Notes: generated by a model not told the origin, from the sequence alone. DNA of 64,000 nt from Streptomyces sp. NRRL F-6676 (GCF_000725625.1 NZ_JOHS01000032.1:1-64000); one strand, 5' to 3'. Counted from the stretch's first letter, positions 1 through 9,251 are shown. Numbers and translations: made by a program.

Positions 1-240
<240 letters not shown>

Positions 241-370
241 ACGGACGCCTCCAGGGGTGCGGGGCGGTGGCCTCACCGGAAGGGTTTTCGCCCCCGCCGC
301 CCTTACCCTTCCCATCCCCAGGGGCTCCGCCCCTTCGACCCCGGCGGGGGCTGCGCCCCCTGCACCCCCG

Positions 371-560
371 CGGGGCTCCGCCCCTGCACCCCGACAGACG
401 TGAGGGGCTCTGCCCCCTGCACCCCGCGGGGCTCCGCCCCTGCACCCCGACAGACGTGAGGGGCTCTGCCCCCGGGCCCGTTGCAGGGCGGGGAGGCTTC
501 GTCCCCGGGCCCGTTGCAGGGTGGGGAGGCTTCGTTCCCGGGCCCATTACAGGGCGGCCC
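371..560. repeat. Two nested direct-repeat arrays in an intergenic gap
   Basis: The gap from 241 to 602 holds no gene. It begins with the 'ttttcgcccccgccgccc' motif seen beside several genes in this window, then has two copies of a 56-bp unit (from 371 and 427). These are followed by about 2.6 copies of a 33-bp unit starting gggcccgttgcagggcgggg (474, 507, 540). Each unit contains GC-rich self-complementary parts such as ggggctccgcccc, so the region could act as a transcript end for the genes on either side. Confidence 0.8.
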
Positions 561-602
561 CAGGGGGCTTTGCCCCCTGGAGCCCGTCGGTGCCCGCGGC
601 AG

Positions 603-881
603 TTACTTCTTGCCGCCTTCGTCGCCGCCGCCGTTTTCCATGGACTCGTAGATCTCCTTGCACATGGGGCACACCGGGTACTTCTTCGGGTCACGGCCCG
701 GGACCCACACCTTGCCGCAGAGCGCCACGACGGGCGTGCCGTCGAGGGCGCTCGCCATGATCTTGTCCTTCTGGACGTAGTGCGCGAAGCGCTCGTGATC
801 GCCGTCGCCGTGCGACACCTGCGGCGTCGGCTCGACGAGGGTCCCCGTACCGGTCCCGCGCTCGGGCTCGAGAGTGCTCAT
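603..881 (-). CDS. DUF3039 domain protein
   Basis: This is a 92-residue soluble protein. It matches the actinobacterial DUF3039 family, whose function is unknown to me. The core carries a likely zinc ribbon, with one Cys in ALCGKVW and a second pair in YPVCPMCKE, plus a conserved HYVQKDKIMASAL stretch. The acidic Gly/Asp/Lys tail is low complexity. The start chosen is the ATG at 881, giving MSTLEPERG, which fits the usual family length of about 90 to 95 residues; a longer reading upstream is arginine- and alanine-rich noise. It lies just downstream of the YqgE gene on the same strand, about 30 bp away, so the two are probably co-transcribed. Confidence 0.85.
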   Translation of the reverse strand: MSTLEPERGTGTGTLVEPTPQVSHGDGDHERFAHYVQKDKIMASALDGTPVVALCGKVWVPGRDPKKYPVCPMCKEIYESMENGGGDEGGKK

Positions 882-910
882 GGGGCCAAGGGTACTGAAA
901 CGTGCCGGGT

Positions 911-1492
911 TCAGTTGAGCGACGGGTCGTCCGGATACGTGGCCACCATCGCCAGCTCGCTGCGCTGCCGGCGCAGCACCTCGCGCCACAGCGTCTCCGG
1001 CGACGGCGAGGAGACGTCCCCGGGCTCGGACTCGACGACGTACCAGGCGCCGTCCGACAGTTCGTCCTCGAGCTGGCCCGGCCCCCAGCCCGCGTACCCG
1101 GCGAAGATCCGCAGCGAGCCGAGCGCCGAGGCCAGCAGCTCCGGCGGGGCCTCCAGGTCGACGAGCCCGATCGCGCCGTGCACCCGCCGCCAGCCCAGCG
1201 GGGTCCGCTCGCCGGAGCCGCCGCCGGGGATGACCGCGACGCCGAGCGCCGAGTCGAGGGAGACGGGCCCGCCCTGGAAGACGACCCCGGGGTCACCGGC
1301 GAGGTCGGCCCAGCCCTCGAGGATGTCGCCCACGTCGACCGGGGTCGGGCGGTTGAGGACGACGCCGAGCGAGCCCTCCTCGTCGTGGTCGAGGAGGAGC
1401 ACCACCGCGCGCTCGAAGTTCGGATCCGACAGGGCGGGCGTGGCCACGAGCAGCCGCCCCGTGAGCGAGGACACCTCGGTCATGCCAGACAT
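911..1492 (-). CDS. YqgE/AlgH family protein (DUF179)
   Basis: The protein has about 190 residues and matches the YqgE/AlgH (DUF179) family: LTGRLLVATPAL near the start, VVLLLDHDEEGSLGVVLNRP, FQGGPVS in the middle and FAGYAGWGPGQLEDEL toward the end. The family fold is known, but its biochemical role is not firmly established. Two ATG codons compete: 1492 (MSGMTEV) and 1483 (MTEVSSL). The upstream stretch ggggggaag is better spaced for the first, so I use 1492. It is followed by the DUF3039 gene and is divergent from murA, with a roughly 290-bp shared upstream region in between. Confidence 0.9.
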   Translation of the reverse strand: MSGMTEVSSLTGRLLVATPALSDPNFERAVVLLLDHDEEGSLGVVLNRPTPVDVGDILEGWADLAGDPGVVFQGGPVSLDSALGVAVIPGGGSGERTPLGWRRVHGAIGLVDLEAPPELLASALGSLRIFAGYAGWGPGQLEDELSDGAWYVVESEPGDVSSPSPETLWREVLRRQRSELAMVATYPDDPSLN

Positions 1493-1780
1493 GATCCCGC
1501 ATCTTCCCCCCGCGTGGGGAGGCAATCCCGGTACGCGGGTGAGGGCCGGCCGGGGCGCAGGGAAGCGGCACCGGGCGCACGGCGGGGGCAGGTACGGTTC
1601 CGGCCATCCGCCGGCCGCCTCCCGGCCGCCCGCCGGTCACCCCACGTGCCCGCGCGGGTACGGCTCGTGTTGTGGCAAAGCTATGACCTCCCTGGGTGGT
1701 CCCTGGGCTTACTCCAGGGGGGTGCCCGGCCATTACCCTTGCCTCTTCGGCCCTGCCCCCCTCACCGGAACGCGAGATAC

Positions 1781-3127
1781 ATGACCGTCAACGGCAATGA
1801 CGACGTCCTGCTTGTCCACGGCGGAACCCCGCTGGAGGGCGAGATCCGTGTCCGCGGTGCGAAGAACCTCGTACCGAAGGCCATGGTGGCGGCCCTGCTG
1901 GGCAGCGCGCCGAGCCGGCTGCGCAACGTCCCCGACATCCGCGACGTGCGGGTGGTGCGCGGACTGCTGCAACTGCACGGCGTGACGGTGCGCCCCGGCG
2001 AGGAGCCCGGCGAACTGGTGCTCGACCCGACGCGGGTCGAGAGCGCGAACGTCGCCGACATCGATGCCCACGCGGGCTCCTCCCGCATCCCGATCCTGTT
2101 CTGCGGCCCGCTGCTGCACCGGCTCGGCCACGCGTTCATCCCGGGTCTCGGCGGCTGCGACATCGGCGGCCGGCCCATCGACTTCCACTTCGACGTGCTG
2201 CGACAGTTCGGGGCGAAGATCGAGAAGCGGGCGGACGGGCAGTACCTGGAGGCGCCGCAGCGGCTGCGCGGTACGAAGATCGCGCTGCCGTACCCCTCGG
2301 TGGGCGCCACCGAGCAGGTGCTGCTGACGGCCGTGCTCGCGGAGGGCGTCACCGAGCTGTCCAACGCGGCGGTCGAGCCGGAGATCGAGGACCTGATCTG
2401 CGTGTTGCAGAAAATGGGCGCGATCATCGCGATGGACACCGACCGGACGATCCGCATCACCGGTGTCGACACGCTCGGCGGCTACACCCACCGGGCGCTG
2501 CCGGACCGGCTGGAGGCCGCGTCCTGGGCGTCCGCCGCGCTCGCCACCGAGGGGAACATCTACGTCCACGGGGCGCAGCAGCGGTCGATGATGACGTTCC
2601 TCAACACCTACCGCAAGGTGGGCGGGGCGTTCGAGATCGACGACGAGGGCATCCGGTTCTGGCACCCGGGCGGGCAGCTGAAGTCCATCGCCCTGGAGAC
2701 GGACGTGCACCCCGGCTTCCAGACGGACTGGCAGCAGCCGCTGGTCGTCGCGCTGACGCAGGCGACGGGGCTGTCGATCATCCACGAGACGGTGTACGAG
2801 TCCCGGCTCGGGTTCACCTCCGCGCTGAACCAGATGGGGGCGCACATACAGCTGTACCGCGAGTGCCTCGGGGGCTCGCACTGCCGGTTCGGGCAGCGCA
2901 ACTTCCTGCACTCGGCGGTCGTCTCGGGCCCGACGAAGCTACAGGGTGCGGATCTGGTCATCCCCGACCTGCGGGGCGGCTTCTCGTATCTGATCGCCGC
3001 GCTGGCGGCGCAGGGGACGTCCCGGGTCCACGGGATCGACCTGATCAACCGCGGCTACGAGAACTTCATGGAGAAACTCGCGGCCCTGGGCGCCAAGGCC
3101 GAACTCCCGACGGCGACCCTGGCGTAG
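1781..3127 (+). CDS. murA: UDP-N-acetylglucosamine 1-carboxyvinyltransferase MurA
   Basis: MurA transfers the enolpyruvyl group of PEP to UDP-GlcNAc, the first committed step of peptidoglycan precursor synthesis in the cytoplasm. The 448-residue length is normal for the EPSP synthase/MurA fold. Visible hallmarks are the substrate-binding GAKN motif (Lys28, Asn29) and the mobile loop GGCDIGGRP, whose Cys126 corresponds to the fosfomycin-targeted cysteine; its presence predicts normal fosfomycin chemistry. The ATG at 1781 gives MTVNGNDDVLLVHGG, the expected beginning for actinobacterial MurA. It is a single-gene unit and ends in front of a perfect hairpin shared with the convergent HU gene. Confidence 0.97.
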   Translation: MTVNGNDDVLLVHGGTPLEGEIRVRGAKNLVPKAMVAALLGSAPSRLRNVPDIRDVRVVRGLLQLHGVTVRPGEEPGELVLDPTRVESANVADIDAHAGSSRIPILFCGPLLHRLGHAFIPGLGGCDIGGRPIDFHFDVLRQFGAKIEKRADGQYLEAPQRLRGTKIALPYPSVGATEQVLLTAVLAEGVTELSNAAVEPEIEDLICVLQKMGAIIAMDTDRTIRITGVDTLGGYTHRALPDRLEAASWASAALATEGNIYVHGAQQRSMMTFLNTYRKVGGAFEIDDEGIRFWHPGGQLKSIALETDVHPGFQTDWQQPLVVALTQATGLSIIHETVYESRLGFTSALNQMGAHIQLYRECLGGSHCRFGQRNFLHSAVVSGPTKLQGADLVIPDLRGGFSYLIAALAAQGTSRVHGIDLINRGYENFMEKLAALGAKAELPTATLA

Positions 3128-3194
3128 CCTGCCGGGCTCGCGCCCTCGGGCGCCGGCGCCCGCCGGGGTCGTAGGGGCGGAGCCCCTGGCAGGT

Positions 3195-3240
3195 ACGCCG
3201 TTGGGGCGGCCCCGGAGTCCCGGGGCCGCCCCAACGGCGT
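3195..3240. terminator. Bidirectional hairpin between murA and hup
   Basis: Perfect 21-bp inverted repeat: left arm 3195-3215 and right arm 3220-3240, with a 4-base loop (agtc). It sits between two convergent genes and has no T tract, which is typical of Streptomyces terminators. Confidence 0.85.
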
Positions 3241-3290
3241 GTGTCACGGTGCCGCGCGCCGTCCCCCGACGCACGACAGGGCCGGCAACG

Positions 3291-3572
3291 TCAGTTGCCC
3301 TTCGCGGCTTCCTTGAGCTTGCTGCCCGCCGACACCTTCACGCTGTAGCCGGCCGGGATCTGGATCGGGTCACCGGTCTGCGGGTTGCGCGCGGTGCGAG
3401 CGGCACGGTGCGTGCGCTCGAAGGTCAGGAAGCCGGGGATGGTGACCTTCTCGTCGCCCTTGGCGACGATCTCGCCGACCGTCTCGGCGAAGGCGGCCAG
3501 AACGGCGTCGGCGTCCTTGCGGGTCACCTCGGCGCGGTCGGCCAGCGCGGCCACCAGCTCACTGCGGTTCAT
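3291..3572 (-). CDS. hupA: HU-family DNA-binding protein
   Basis: This is a 93-residue histone-like protein that bends and compacts DNA as a dimer in the nucleoid. It starts MNRSELVAALADRAEVTRKD and carries the HU signature in the beta-arm region, GFLTFERTHRAARTARNPQTG, followed by the conserved helix SAGSKLKEAAK. It lacks the long lysine-rich tail of the second Streptomyces HU (HupS), so it is the HupA type. A ggagt ribosome site lies seven bases before the ATG. Position between murA and the malic enzyme gene agrees with the S. coelicolor order as I recall it. Confidence 0.95.
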   Translation of the reverse strand: MNRSELVAALADRAEVTRKDADAVLAAFAETVGEIVAKGDEKVTIPGFLTFERTHRAARTARNPQTGDPIQIPAGYSVKVSAGSKLKEAAKGN

Positions 3573-3952
3573 GTTCTTACTCCCGTGTTCTTCTTGCCAT
3601 GGAGGCGTGCCACGCGGCCAGGCCGCATGTCGGGCACGGCGAAGCCGATGCTGCCAGGGTCCCCGGTGAGTCCCCGGACCCGGGTCCGTCGTCCGAACCC
3701 TCGCGCCCAGGGAGGCATCCTGCCCCTACCTGCGGCGGTAAAGCCAATCCGGCACCCGCAGGAATGGTGAGAACACTCCCGCGTGTCACACGAAAAGCGG
3801 CCACCGGTACCGGCCGGACAGACCCTAGGCGGCGCTCGCAGCCCCTCTGCCCCGCGACGCGCCGGGTACGCCCCCGCCGTGTCCATCGTCACAGCGGGGG
3901 CACAGAACCTACCGGACACCCCGGAACGTCACGCCGTGGGCCGCCAGGGACG
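3573..3952. other. Intergenic region upstream of hup
   Basis: This 380-bp stretch has no convincing gene. It should contain the hup promoter and leader, and the transcript end of the malic enzyme gene. Short direct repeats of cgtcacgccgtg occur at its far end around 3927-3962, running into the last codons of the malic enzyme gene. I see no clear operator. Confidence 0.6.
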
Positions 3953-5368
3953 TCACGCCGTGACGCCCGCCGCCTTCGCCGCGTCGCGGACCGCGCCGGC
4001 CACCGCGCCGGCGACCTTGTCGTTGAAGACGGACGGGATGATGTAGTTCGCGTTGAGCTCGTCCTCGCTCACCACGTCCGCCAGGGCCGTCGCCGCGGCC
4101 AGCATCATCTCGGTGTTGACGGTGCGGGACTGCGCGTCCAGCAGGCCGCGGAAGACGCCCGGGAAGACCAGCACGTTGTTGATCTGGTTCGGGAAGTCCG
4201 AGCGGCCGGTGGCGACCACCGCGGCCGTCTGACGTGCGACGGCCGGGTCCACCTCGGGGTCCGGGTTCGCGAGCGCGAACACGATCGCGCCCTCGGCCAT
4301 CGCGGCCACGTCGTCGCCGTCCAGGACGTTGGGCGCGGAGACGCCGATGAAGACGTCGGCCTCGCGCACGGCCTCCTTCAGCGTGCCGGTGAGGTTCTCG
4401 GGGTTGGTGTTGTCCGCGATCCAGCGCAGCGCCGAGTCGGGCGCGGCGTCCACCAGGTCCTCGCGCCCGGCGTGCACGACGCCGTGGATGTCGGCGACGA
4501 CCGCGTTCTTCACCCCGGCCGCCAGCAGCAGCTTCAGGATGGCCGTACCGGCCGCGCCCGCGCCCGACATGACGACCCGCACGTTCTCGATCGCCTTGCC
4601 GACCACGCGCAGCGCGTTGGTCAGGCTGGCCAGCACCACGATCGCGGTGCCGTGCTGGTCGTCGTGGAAGACGGGGATGTCCAGGGCCTCGCGCAGCCGC
4701 GCCTCGATCTCGAAGCAGCGCGGCGCGGAGATGTCCTCCAGGTTGATGCCCGCGAAGCCCGGGGCGATCGCCTTGACGATCTCCACGATCGCATCCGTGT
4801 CCTGGGTGTCCAGGCAGAGCGGCCAGGCGTCGATGCCCGCGAACCGCTTGAACAGGGCGGCCTTGCCCTCCATCACCGGCAGCGCGGCCTTGGGGCCGAT
4901 GTTGCCGAGGCCCAGCACCGCCGAGCCGTCGGTCACGACGGCGACGGAGTTGCGCTTGATGGTCAACCGGCGGGCGTCCTCGGGGTTCTGCGCGATCGCC
5001 ATGCAGACCCGGGCCACACCGGGGGTGTAGATCATGGAGAGGTCGTCACGGTTGCGGATGGGATGCTTCGACGCCATCTCGATCTTGCCGCCGAGGTGCA
5101 TCAGGAACGTACGGTCCGAGACCTTGCCCAGCGTGACGCCCTCGATGCCGCGCAGCTGCTGCACGATCTGGTCGGCGTGCGCGGTGGAGCTGGCCGCGAT
5201 GGTGACGTCGATACGGAGCTTCTCGTGACCGGAGGCGGTCACGTCGAGGCCGGTCACCGAGCCTCCGGAGGACTCCACCGCGTGGGTGAGCTGCGAGACG
5301 GCCGTTCCGCTCGCGGGCACCTCCAGCCGGATGGTCATCGAGTAGGAGACGCTGGGCGCCGTTGCCAT
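3953..5368 (-). CDS. NAD(P)-dependent malic enzyme with N-terminal ACT domain
   Basis: The enzyme oxidatively decarboxylates malate to pyruvate, feeding gluconeogenesis and reductant supply. It has 471 residues. Residues 8 to about 85 look like an ACT regulatory domain; the rest is the short bacterial malic enzyme fold. Key residues are visible: the catalytic Tyr114 in YTPGVA, Lys169 in MEGKAALFK, metal ligands in the LEDIS motif (Glu211, Asp212) and FHDDQHG (Asp236/237), and the nucleotide-binding GAGAAG at 269-274. The Tyr-Lys spacing of 55 equals that of E. coli MaeB. The ATG at 5368 has gagga about eight bases upstream. The ACT domain suggests allosteric control by a small ligand. NAD versus NADP preference cannot be read with confidence. 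Confidence 0.94.
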   Translation of the reverse strand: MATAPSVSYSMTIRLEVPASGTAVSQLTHAVESSGGSVTGLDVTASGHEKLRIDVTIAASSTAHADQIVQQLRGIEGVTLGKVSDRTFLMHLGGKIEMASKHPIRNRDDLSMIYTPGVARVCMAIAQNPEDARRLTIKRNSVAVVTDGSAVLGLGNIGPKAALPVMEGKAALFKRFAGIDAWPLCLDTQDTDAIVEIVKAIAPGFAGINLEDISAPRCFEIEARLREALDIPVFHDDQHGTAIVVLASLTNALRVVGKAIENVRVVMSGAGAAGTAILKLLLAAGVKNAVVADIHGVVHAGREDLVDAAPDSALRWIADNTNPENLTGTLKEAVREADVFIGVSAPNVLDGDDVAAMAEGAIVFALANPDPEVDPAVARQTAAVVATGRSDFPNQINNVLVFPGVFRGLLDAQSRTVNTEMMLAAATALADVVSEDELNANYIIPSVFNDKVAGAVAGAVRDAAKAAGVTA

Positions 5369-5778
5369 GGCCGACTTCCTCTGCTTTCACCGTACAAAAG
5401 GCGTAGTGCTGTGGGGTGCGGACATGCGGACCCCACGGACGGGGTCTCGCGCGGCCGCGTGTGCGCGTGGTATTGCGCGCGGTGTGCCGTCCGATCGTCG
5501 CACCTACCGCGGAGTACGTGGTAGCCGCCCCCGATTGCGAACGTTGTGTTCGTGGACACGTTCGCCGGAAACCTCGCGGCCGGAGCCCGCGGGTCCGGGA
5601 AATCGCCGCGAGATTCGGGTTTCGGCAAGGAAGTCGCGGGAGGGGAATTGCCCTACGGGGATCGTTTGTTACCTTGGATGTGGCACCGGCTCGATCCAAG
5701 CCCCCGGGCCCAACCTTAGTCGCTTCGAGCGACCACTTGCCGCGAGGCGAGCATGGCGGGCCGGTGTCACAGACGTAG
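5369..5778. other. Intergenic region upstream of the malic enzyme gene
   Basis: About 410 bp without a supportable gene. It is less GC-rich than its surroundings in places (for example near 5600-5690) and should contain the malic enzyme promoter. I found no clear operator or riboswitch-like fold. Confidence 0.55.
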
Positions 5779-5821
5779 GAGAAGGGCCCGTACCGGCGCA
5801 CAGCCGGTACGGGCCCTTCTC
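5779..5821. terminator. Strong hairpin downstream of the helicase gene
   Basis: Perfect 18-bp inverted repeat: 5779-5796 (gagaagggcccgtaccgg) and 5804-5821, with a 7-base loop. On the minus strand it lies after the helicase stop and beyond the 17-bp repeat array. Confidence 0.85.
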
Positions 5822-5838
5822 TCGTGTCTTCCCTGAGA

Positions 5839-5974
5839 CGTGCCTTCCCCATAGGCGTGGCTTCCCCATAGGCGCGACTTCCCCGTAGGCGTGCCTTCCC
5901 TGGAGGCGTGCCTTCCCCATAGGCGCGACTTCCCCGTAGGCGTGCCTTCCCTGGAGGCGTGCCTTCCCTGGAGG
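5839..5974. repeat. 17-bp tandem repeat, eight units
   Basis: Eight head-to-tail 17-bp units fill 5839-5974, ending one base before the stop codon of the helicase gene. Three variants alternate: cgtgccttccccatagg (with a one-base variant), cgcgacttccccgtagg and cgtgccttccctggagg. A degenerate ninth unit precedes them at 5823. The unit length is not a multiple of three and no gene uses it, so it behaves like a minisatellite in a 3' untranslated region. Confidence 0.92.
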
Positions 5975-5975
5975 T

Positions 5976-8141
5976 CTAGTCCCGCAGCAGGTCCGGTACC
6001 CCGTGCGCGTCCGGCTCGTCCCGGTCGCCGGAGACGACGGTGAGCTGCTGGGTCGCCCGGGTCAGCGCCACGTAGAGCACGCGCAGCCCGGCGGGTGACT
6101 CGTCGGCGATCTCCGCGGGCGAGACGACGACCGTGGCGTCGTACTCCAGGCCCTTGGCCTCCAGGCTGCCGAGCGCGACCACGCGGTCGCCGAGCCCGGC
6201 CAGCCAGCGGGCCGCCTCCTCGCGCCGCCGCATGGCGACGACGACGCCGACCGTGCCGTCGACCCGATCGAGGAGCGCGGCCGTCTCCTCCCGCACGGTC
6301 CGCGCGAGCGACTCCCCCACGGCGGCGAACCGGGGTGCGAGGCCGGTGGAGCGGACCGCCGAGGGGGCCGTCGAGCCCGGCATGGCCAGGGCCAGGACGC
6401 GGGCGGCCAGGTCGGCGATCTCGGCGGGGTTGCGGTAGTTGACGGTGAGGGTGAAGCGGCGGCGGGGCCGGGAGCCGAGGGCCTCGTCGCGGGCGGCGGC
6501 GGCCTCGTCCGGGTCGGACCAGGAGGACTGGGCGGGGTCGCCGACGACGGTCCAGGTGGCGTGCCGGCCGCGGCGGCCCAGCATCCGCCACTGCATGGGG
6601 GTGACGTCCTGTGCCTCGTCCACGATGACGTGCGCGTACTCGGTGCGCTCCTGCGCCAGCCGTTCGGCGCGCTCGCGCTGGGACTCCTCGCGCACCGGCA
6701 TCAGTTCCTCCAGGCCGGTGAGCTGGTCCAGCGGATCCGCCTCGCGCCGCCTGCGGGGGCGGGCGGGGACGCCGAGGATCGCCTGGAGTTCGTCGAGCAG
6801 GGCCACGTCGTGCACGGAGAAGCCGTCGCGGCGCAGGGACTTCGCGATCCGGCGGACCTCGCCGGGGTTGAGGACGCGCCGGGCCCAGCGGCCGAGCCGC
6901 CGTTCGTCGGCCATCGCGTCCAGCACGCCGCGCGGGGTCAGTTCGGGCCACCAGGCGTCGAGGAAGTCGGTGAAGGGGTCCTCGGTGGAGACGTCCTCGT
7001 CGAAGGAGGAGCGCAGCTCGGCGGCGAGTTCGGGGTCGGTGTGCCGGGACCCGGCGCCGGACTTCGCCCACAGCGCGTCCAGCAGCAGCTTGCGGGCGCG
7101 CGGGCGCAGCAGGTTGACGGGGGCGGTGCCGCCGAGCGCGGTACGGCGGATCTCCGCGAGCTCCTCCGCCTCCAGTTCGAGGCGGCGGCCGAAGGCGACG
7201 ACGCGCAGGCGGGTGGGCGCGCCGCGCCCCTCCAGGGCGCCGCGGGCCGCCTTGCGCAGCACCTTCAGCATGCGCAGGGAACCCTTGACGCGGGCGGTGG
7301 CCGGGGAGTCGTAGAGCCCCGCCTCGGCGCCGTCGACGAGGGAACCGAGGGCGCGGATCGCGACCTGGCCCTCCTCGCCGAGCGAGGGCAGCACGCCCTC
7401 GGTGTACGCGACGAGCAGCGGCGTCGGCGAGACGATCAGGATGCCGCCCGCGTACCGGCGCCGGTCCTGGTAGAGCAGGTAGGCCGCCCGGTGCAGCGCG
7501 ACGGCCGTCTTGCCGGTGCCGGGCCCGCCCTCGACGTACGTGACGGAGGCGGCGGGGGCGCGGATCACCAGGTCCTGCTCGGCCTGGATGGAGGAGACGA
7601 TGTCCCGCATGGAGTGCGTACGGGCCCGGCCGAGCGCGGCCATCAGGGCGCCGTCGCCGATCACGGGCAGCTCGCGGCCGTCGAGGTACGCGGTCAGCTC
7701 GGGCCGCATCAGGTCGTCCTCGACGCCGAGGACGCGGCGTCCCTTGGACCGGATGACCCGGCGGCGCACGACCCGGCCGGGGTCGACCGGGGTCGCACGG
7801 TAGAAGGGGGCCGCGGCGGGCGCGCCGTCGGGGCCCTTCTTGCCGTCCTTGCCGAGGAGGAGGTCGACGCGGCCGAAGAGGAAGTCCTCGAACTCGTTGT
7901 TGAGGCGGTTGAGATGGATGCCGGCGCGGAAGACCAGGGCGTCGCGCTCGGCGAGGGCGCCGGGCGTGCCGACCTGGCCGCGGCGGGCCGCGTCGTGCAT
8001 CAGGAACTCGGCCTCGTGGATCTTCTCCTCGAGGCGGTGGTAGACGCGGTCGAGGTGCCGCTGCTCGACGAGGATCTCCTGGTCGCGCGCGGAGTCGCCT
8101 GCGGCGGGCTTGATGTGCGGCGGTTGAACCTGAGCGGCCAC
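5976..8141 (-). CDS. helD: HelD-type (UvrD/Rep-like) ATPase
   Basis: This is a superfamily 1 helicase-like ATPase of 721 residues. The architecture fits actinobacterial HelD, which binds RNA polymerase and recycles stalled complexes. An N-terminal charged coiled coil (residues about 20-50, DQEILVEQRHLDRVYHRLEE) precedes an ATPase core with Walker A GGPGTGKT at 205-212, Walker B IVDEAQDVTPMQW, and a C-terminal LYVALTRATQQL motif VI region. The start is GTG at 8141, because aaggggag lies seven bases upstream; an ATG 18 codons earlier lacks such a site. Some Streptomyces HelD proteins (HelR) confer rifamycin tolerance, but I see no rifamycin-associated element here, so that role is not claimed. 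A 17-bp repeat array lies immediately downstream. Confidence 0.82.
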   Translation of the reverse strand: MAAQVQPPHIKPAAGDSARDQEILVEQRHLDRVYHRLEEKIHEAEFLMHDAARRGQVGTPGALAERDALVFRAGIHLNRLNNEFEDFLFGRVDLLLGKDGKKGPDGAPAAAPFYRATPVDPGRVVRRRVIRSKGRRVLGVEDDLMRPELTAYLDGRELPVIGDGALMAALGRARTHSMRDIVSSIQAEQDLVIRAPAASVTYVEGGPGTGKTAVALHRAAYLLYQDRRRYAGGILIVSPTPLLVAYTEGVLPSLGEEGQVAIRALGSLVDGAEAGLYDSPATARVKGSLRMLKVLRKAARGALEGRGAPTRLRVVAFGRRLELEAEELAEIRRTALGGTAPVNLLRPRARKLLLDALWAKSGAGSRHTDPELAAELRSSFDEDVSTEDPFTDFLDAWWPELTPRGVLDAMADERRLGRWARRVLNPGEVRRIAKSLRRDGFSVHDVALLDELQAILGVPARPRRRREADPLDQLTGLEELMPVREESQRERAERLAQERTEYAHVIVDEAQDVTPMQWRMLGRRGRHATWTVVGDPAQSSWSDPDEAAAARDEALGSRPRRRFTLTVNYRNPAEIADLAARVLALAMPGSTAPSAVRSTGLAPRFAAVGESLARTVREETAALLDRVDGTVGVVVAMRRREEAARWLAGLGDRVVALGSLEAKGLEYDATVVVSPAEIADESPAGLRVLYVALTRATQQLTVVSGDRDEPDAHGVPDLLRD

Positions 8142-8333
8142 CGGCTCCCCTTCTGACGTGCTGAGCAGCCGTCCACCGTACGCGAAGGGGGACACGTGCG
8201 GCTACGCGCGGGGCGCCCGGAAGGTTTTTCGCCCCCGCCGCCCCTACCCTCCCCCAAGCTCTCGGCTTCGCTCGAGCAGGGGGGACCCCCATCGTCCCCG
8301 GGGGCTCCGCCCCCGGACCCCCGCTAAACGATT

Positions 8334-8375
8334 GCGCAGTTCCCCGCGCCCCTCAAGGGGCGCGGGGAACTGCGC
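8334..8375. terminator. Recurrent Streptomyces hairpin, copy 1
   Basis: Perfect 20-bp inverted repeat around a 2-base loop: left arm gcgcagttccccgcgcccct at 8334-8353, right arm 8356-8375. A longer version of the same element occurs at 56177-56243. The surrounding 8142-8426 interval has no gene and also carries the 'tttttcgcccccgccgcccc' motif at 8222. Confidence 0.85.
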
Positions 8376-8426
8376 GAGAAGCCCCACCGGCGGTCAGCCG
8401 ACAACGCACCCAACGAGGTCCAAGGG

Positions 8427-9251
8427 CTACGCGTTCACCTCGACCAACCGCTTGCCGTCGAACGTCATGACCTCGAAGTGGTCGATGTCGTTCGGTTTGA
8501 AGGCCGCGCCCCCGCGCACGTACAACGGCTTCTTCGCCTCGTCGGACTTCGCGTTCTCGATGCCGTACCCCCAGTTCGGCACCGACCACGAACTCACCGT
8601 CTCCCGCTCACCGTTCTTGCCGACGGCGATCAGCGAGCACTTCTGCGGCCCCTTGACGTTCTTCAGCTCCAGCACCGCGTCGGTGCCCCAGTCCTTCTGC
8701 TGCATGGCGACGACCGCGCTGACGGCCGTCCCCGCGTCCGTGTGGGACACCTTGTCGTCGATGCTCTCGAACGCCGCCTTCGCCGCGGCCGGCGCCGACG
8801 CCTGGGTGGTCGAACCGCCCCCGTCGTCACCGCCGTTGACCGCCATCACGGCGAGCGGACCGCCGATGATGAGCGCGGCCGCGGCGGCCACCAGGTAGAA
8901 GCCGCGGCGCCGCTTGAGGGCGCGCTTCTCCGACACCTCGTCGACCAGCCGTTCGACCAGGCGCGGGCTGGGTTTCGCGGAGAGGGACTCGCCGATCGCG
9001 GGCGTCCCGGCACCGGGCAGGTCCGCGAGCGCGGCCAGCATCGGTTCCATCCCGGCGAGGCTGTCGAGCTGCTGCCCGCACCACTCGCAGGTGGCGAGAT
9101 GGGCCTCGAAGGCCGTGGCCTCGGCGTCGTCGAGGATGCCGAGGGCGTAGGCGCCGACGGTCTCGTGGACGTTGTCGTCCCCGGAGCCGCCGCGTGGACC
9201 GTGCACGGAGCCGGGGGAACCGGTTCCATATCCCCCGTAGACGTTGCTCAT
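8427..9251 (-). CDS. rsuA: Anti-sigma factor (zinc-finger type), RsuA
   Basis: A 274-residue membrane-anchored anti-sigma factor predicted to hold the adjacent ECF sigma factor inactive. The N-terminal zinc anti-sigma domain shows His29, then His51-x3-Cys55-x2-Cys58 (HLATCEWC). One membrane span lies around residues 117-140 (FYLVAAAAALIIGGPLAVMAV). The extracytoplasmic part (about 145-274) is probably the sensor domain. Its start overlaps the sigma gene stop (ATGA at 9248-9251), so the two are translationally coupled. By synteny with SCO2953 as I remember it, this is RsuA, partner of SigU. Confidence 0.87.
   Translation of the reverse strand: MSNVYGGYGTGSPGSVHGPRGGSGDDNVHETVGAYALGILDDAEATAFEAHLATCEWCGQQLDSLAGMEPMLAALADLPGAGTPAIGESLSAKPSPRLVERLVDEVSEKRALKRRRGFYLVAAAAALIIGGPLAVMAVNGGDDGGGSTTQASAPAAAKAAFESIDDKVSHTDAGTAVSAVVAMQQKDWGTDAVLELKNVKGPQKCSLIAVGKNGERETVSSWSVPNWGYGIENAKSDEAKKPLYVRGGAAFKPNDIDHFEVMTFDGKRLVEVNA

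Noticed and set aside
3599..5524. A 641-codon plus-strand frame opposite the malic enzyme gene
   Set aside because: His/Asp/Arg-rich text with no homology; the minus strand carries all malic enzyme catalytic residues.
5839..5974. CRISPR array
   Set aside because: The 17-bp units are directly adjacent without unique spacers, and no cas gene is nearby.
5767..8292. An 841-codon minus-strand frame ending in GRHASREGTPTGK-like repeats
   Set aside because: It runs in a different frame through the helicase gene, and its repetitive tail is just the 17-bp array translated.
8142..8426. Rifamycin-associated element before the helicase gene
   Set aside because: I looked for the characteristic inverted repeat and found only the general Streptomyces terminator hairpin, which lies too far upstream.
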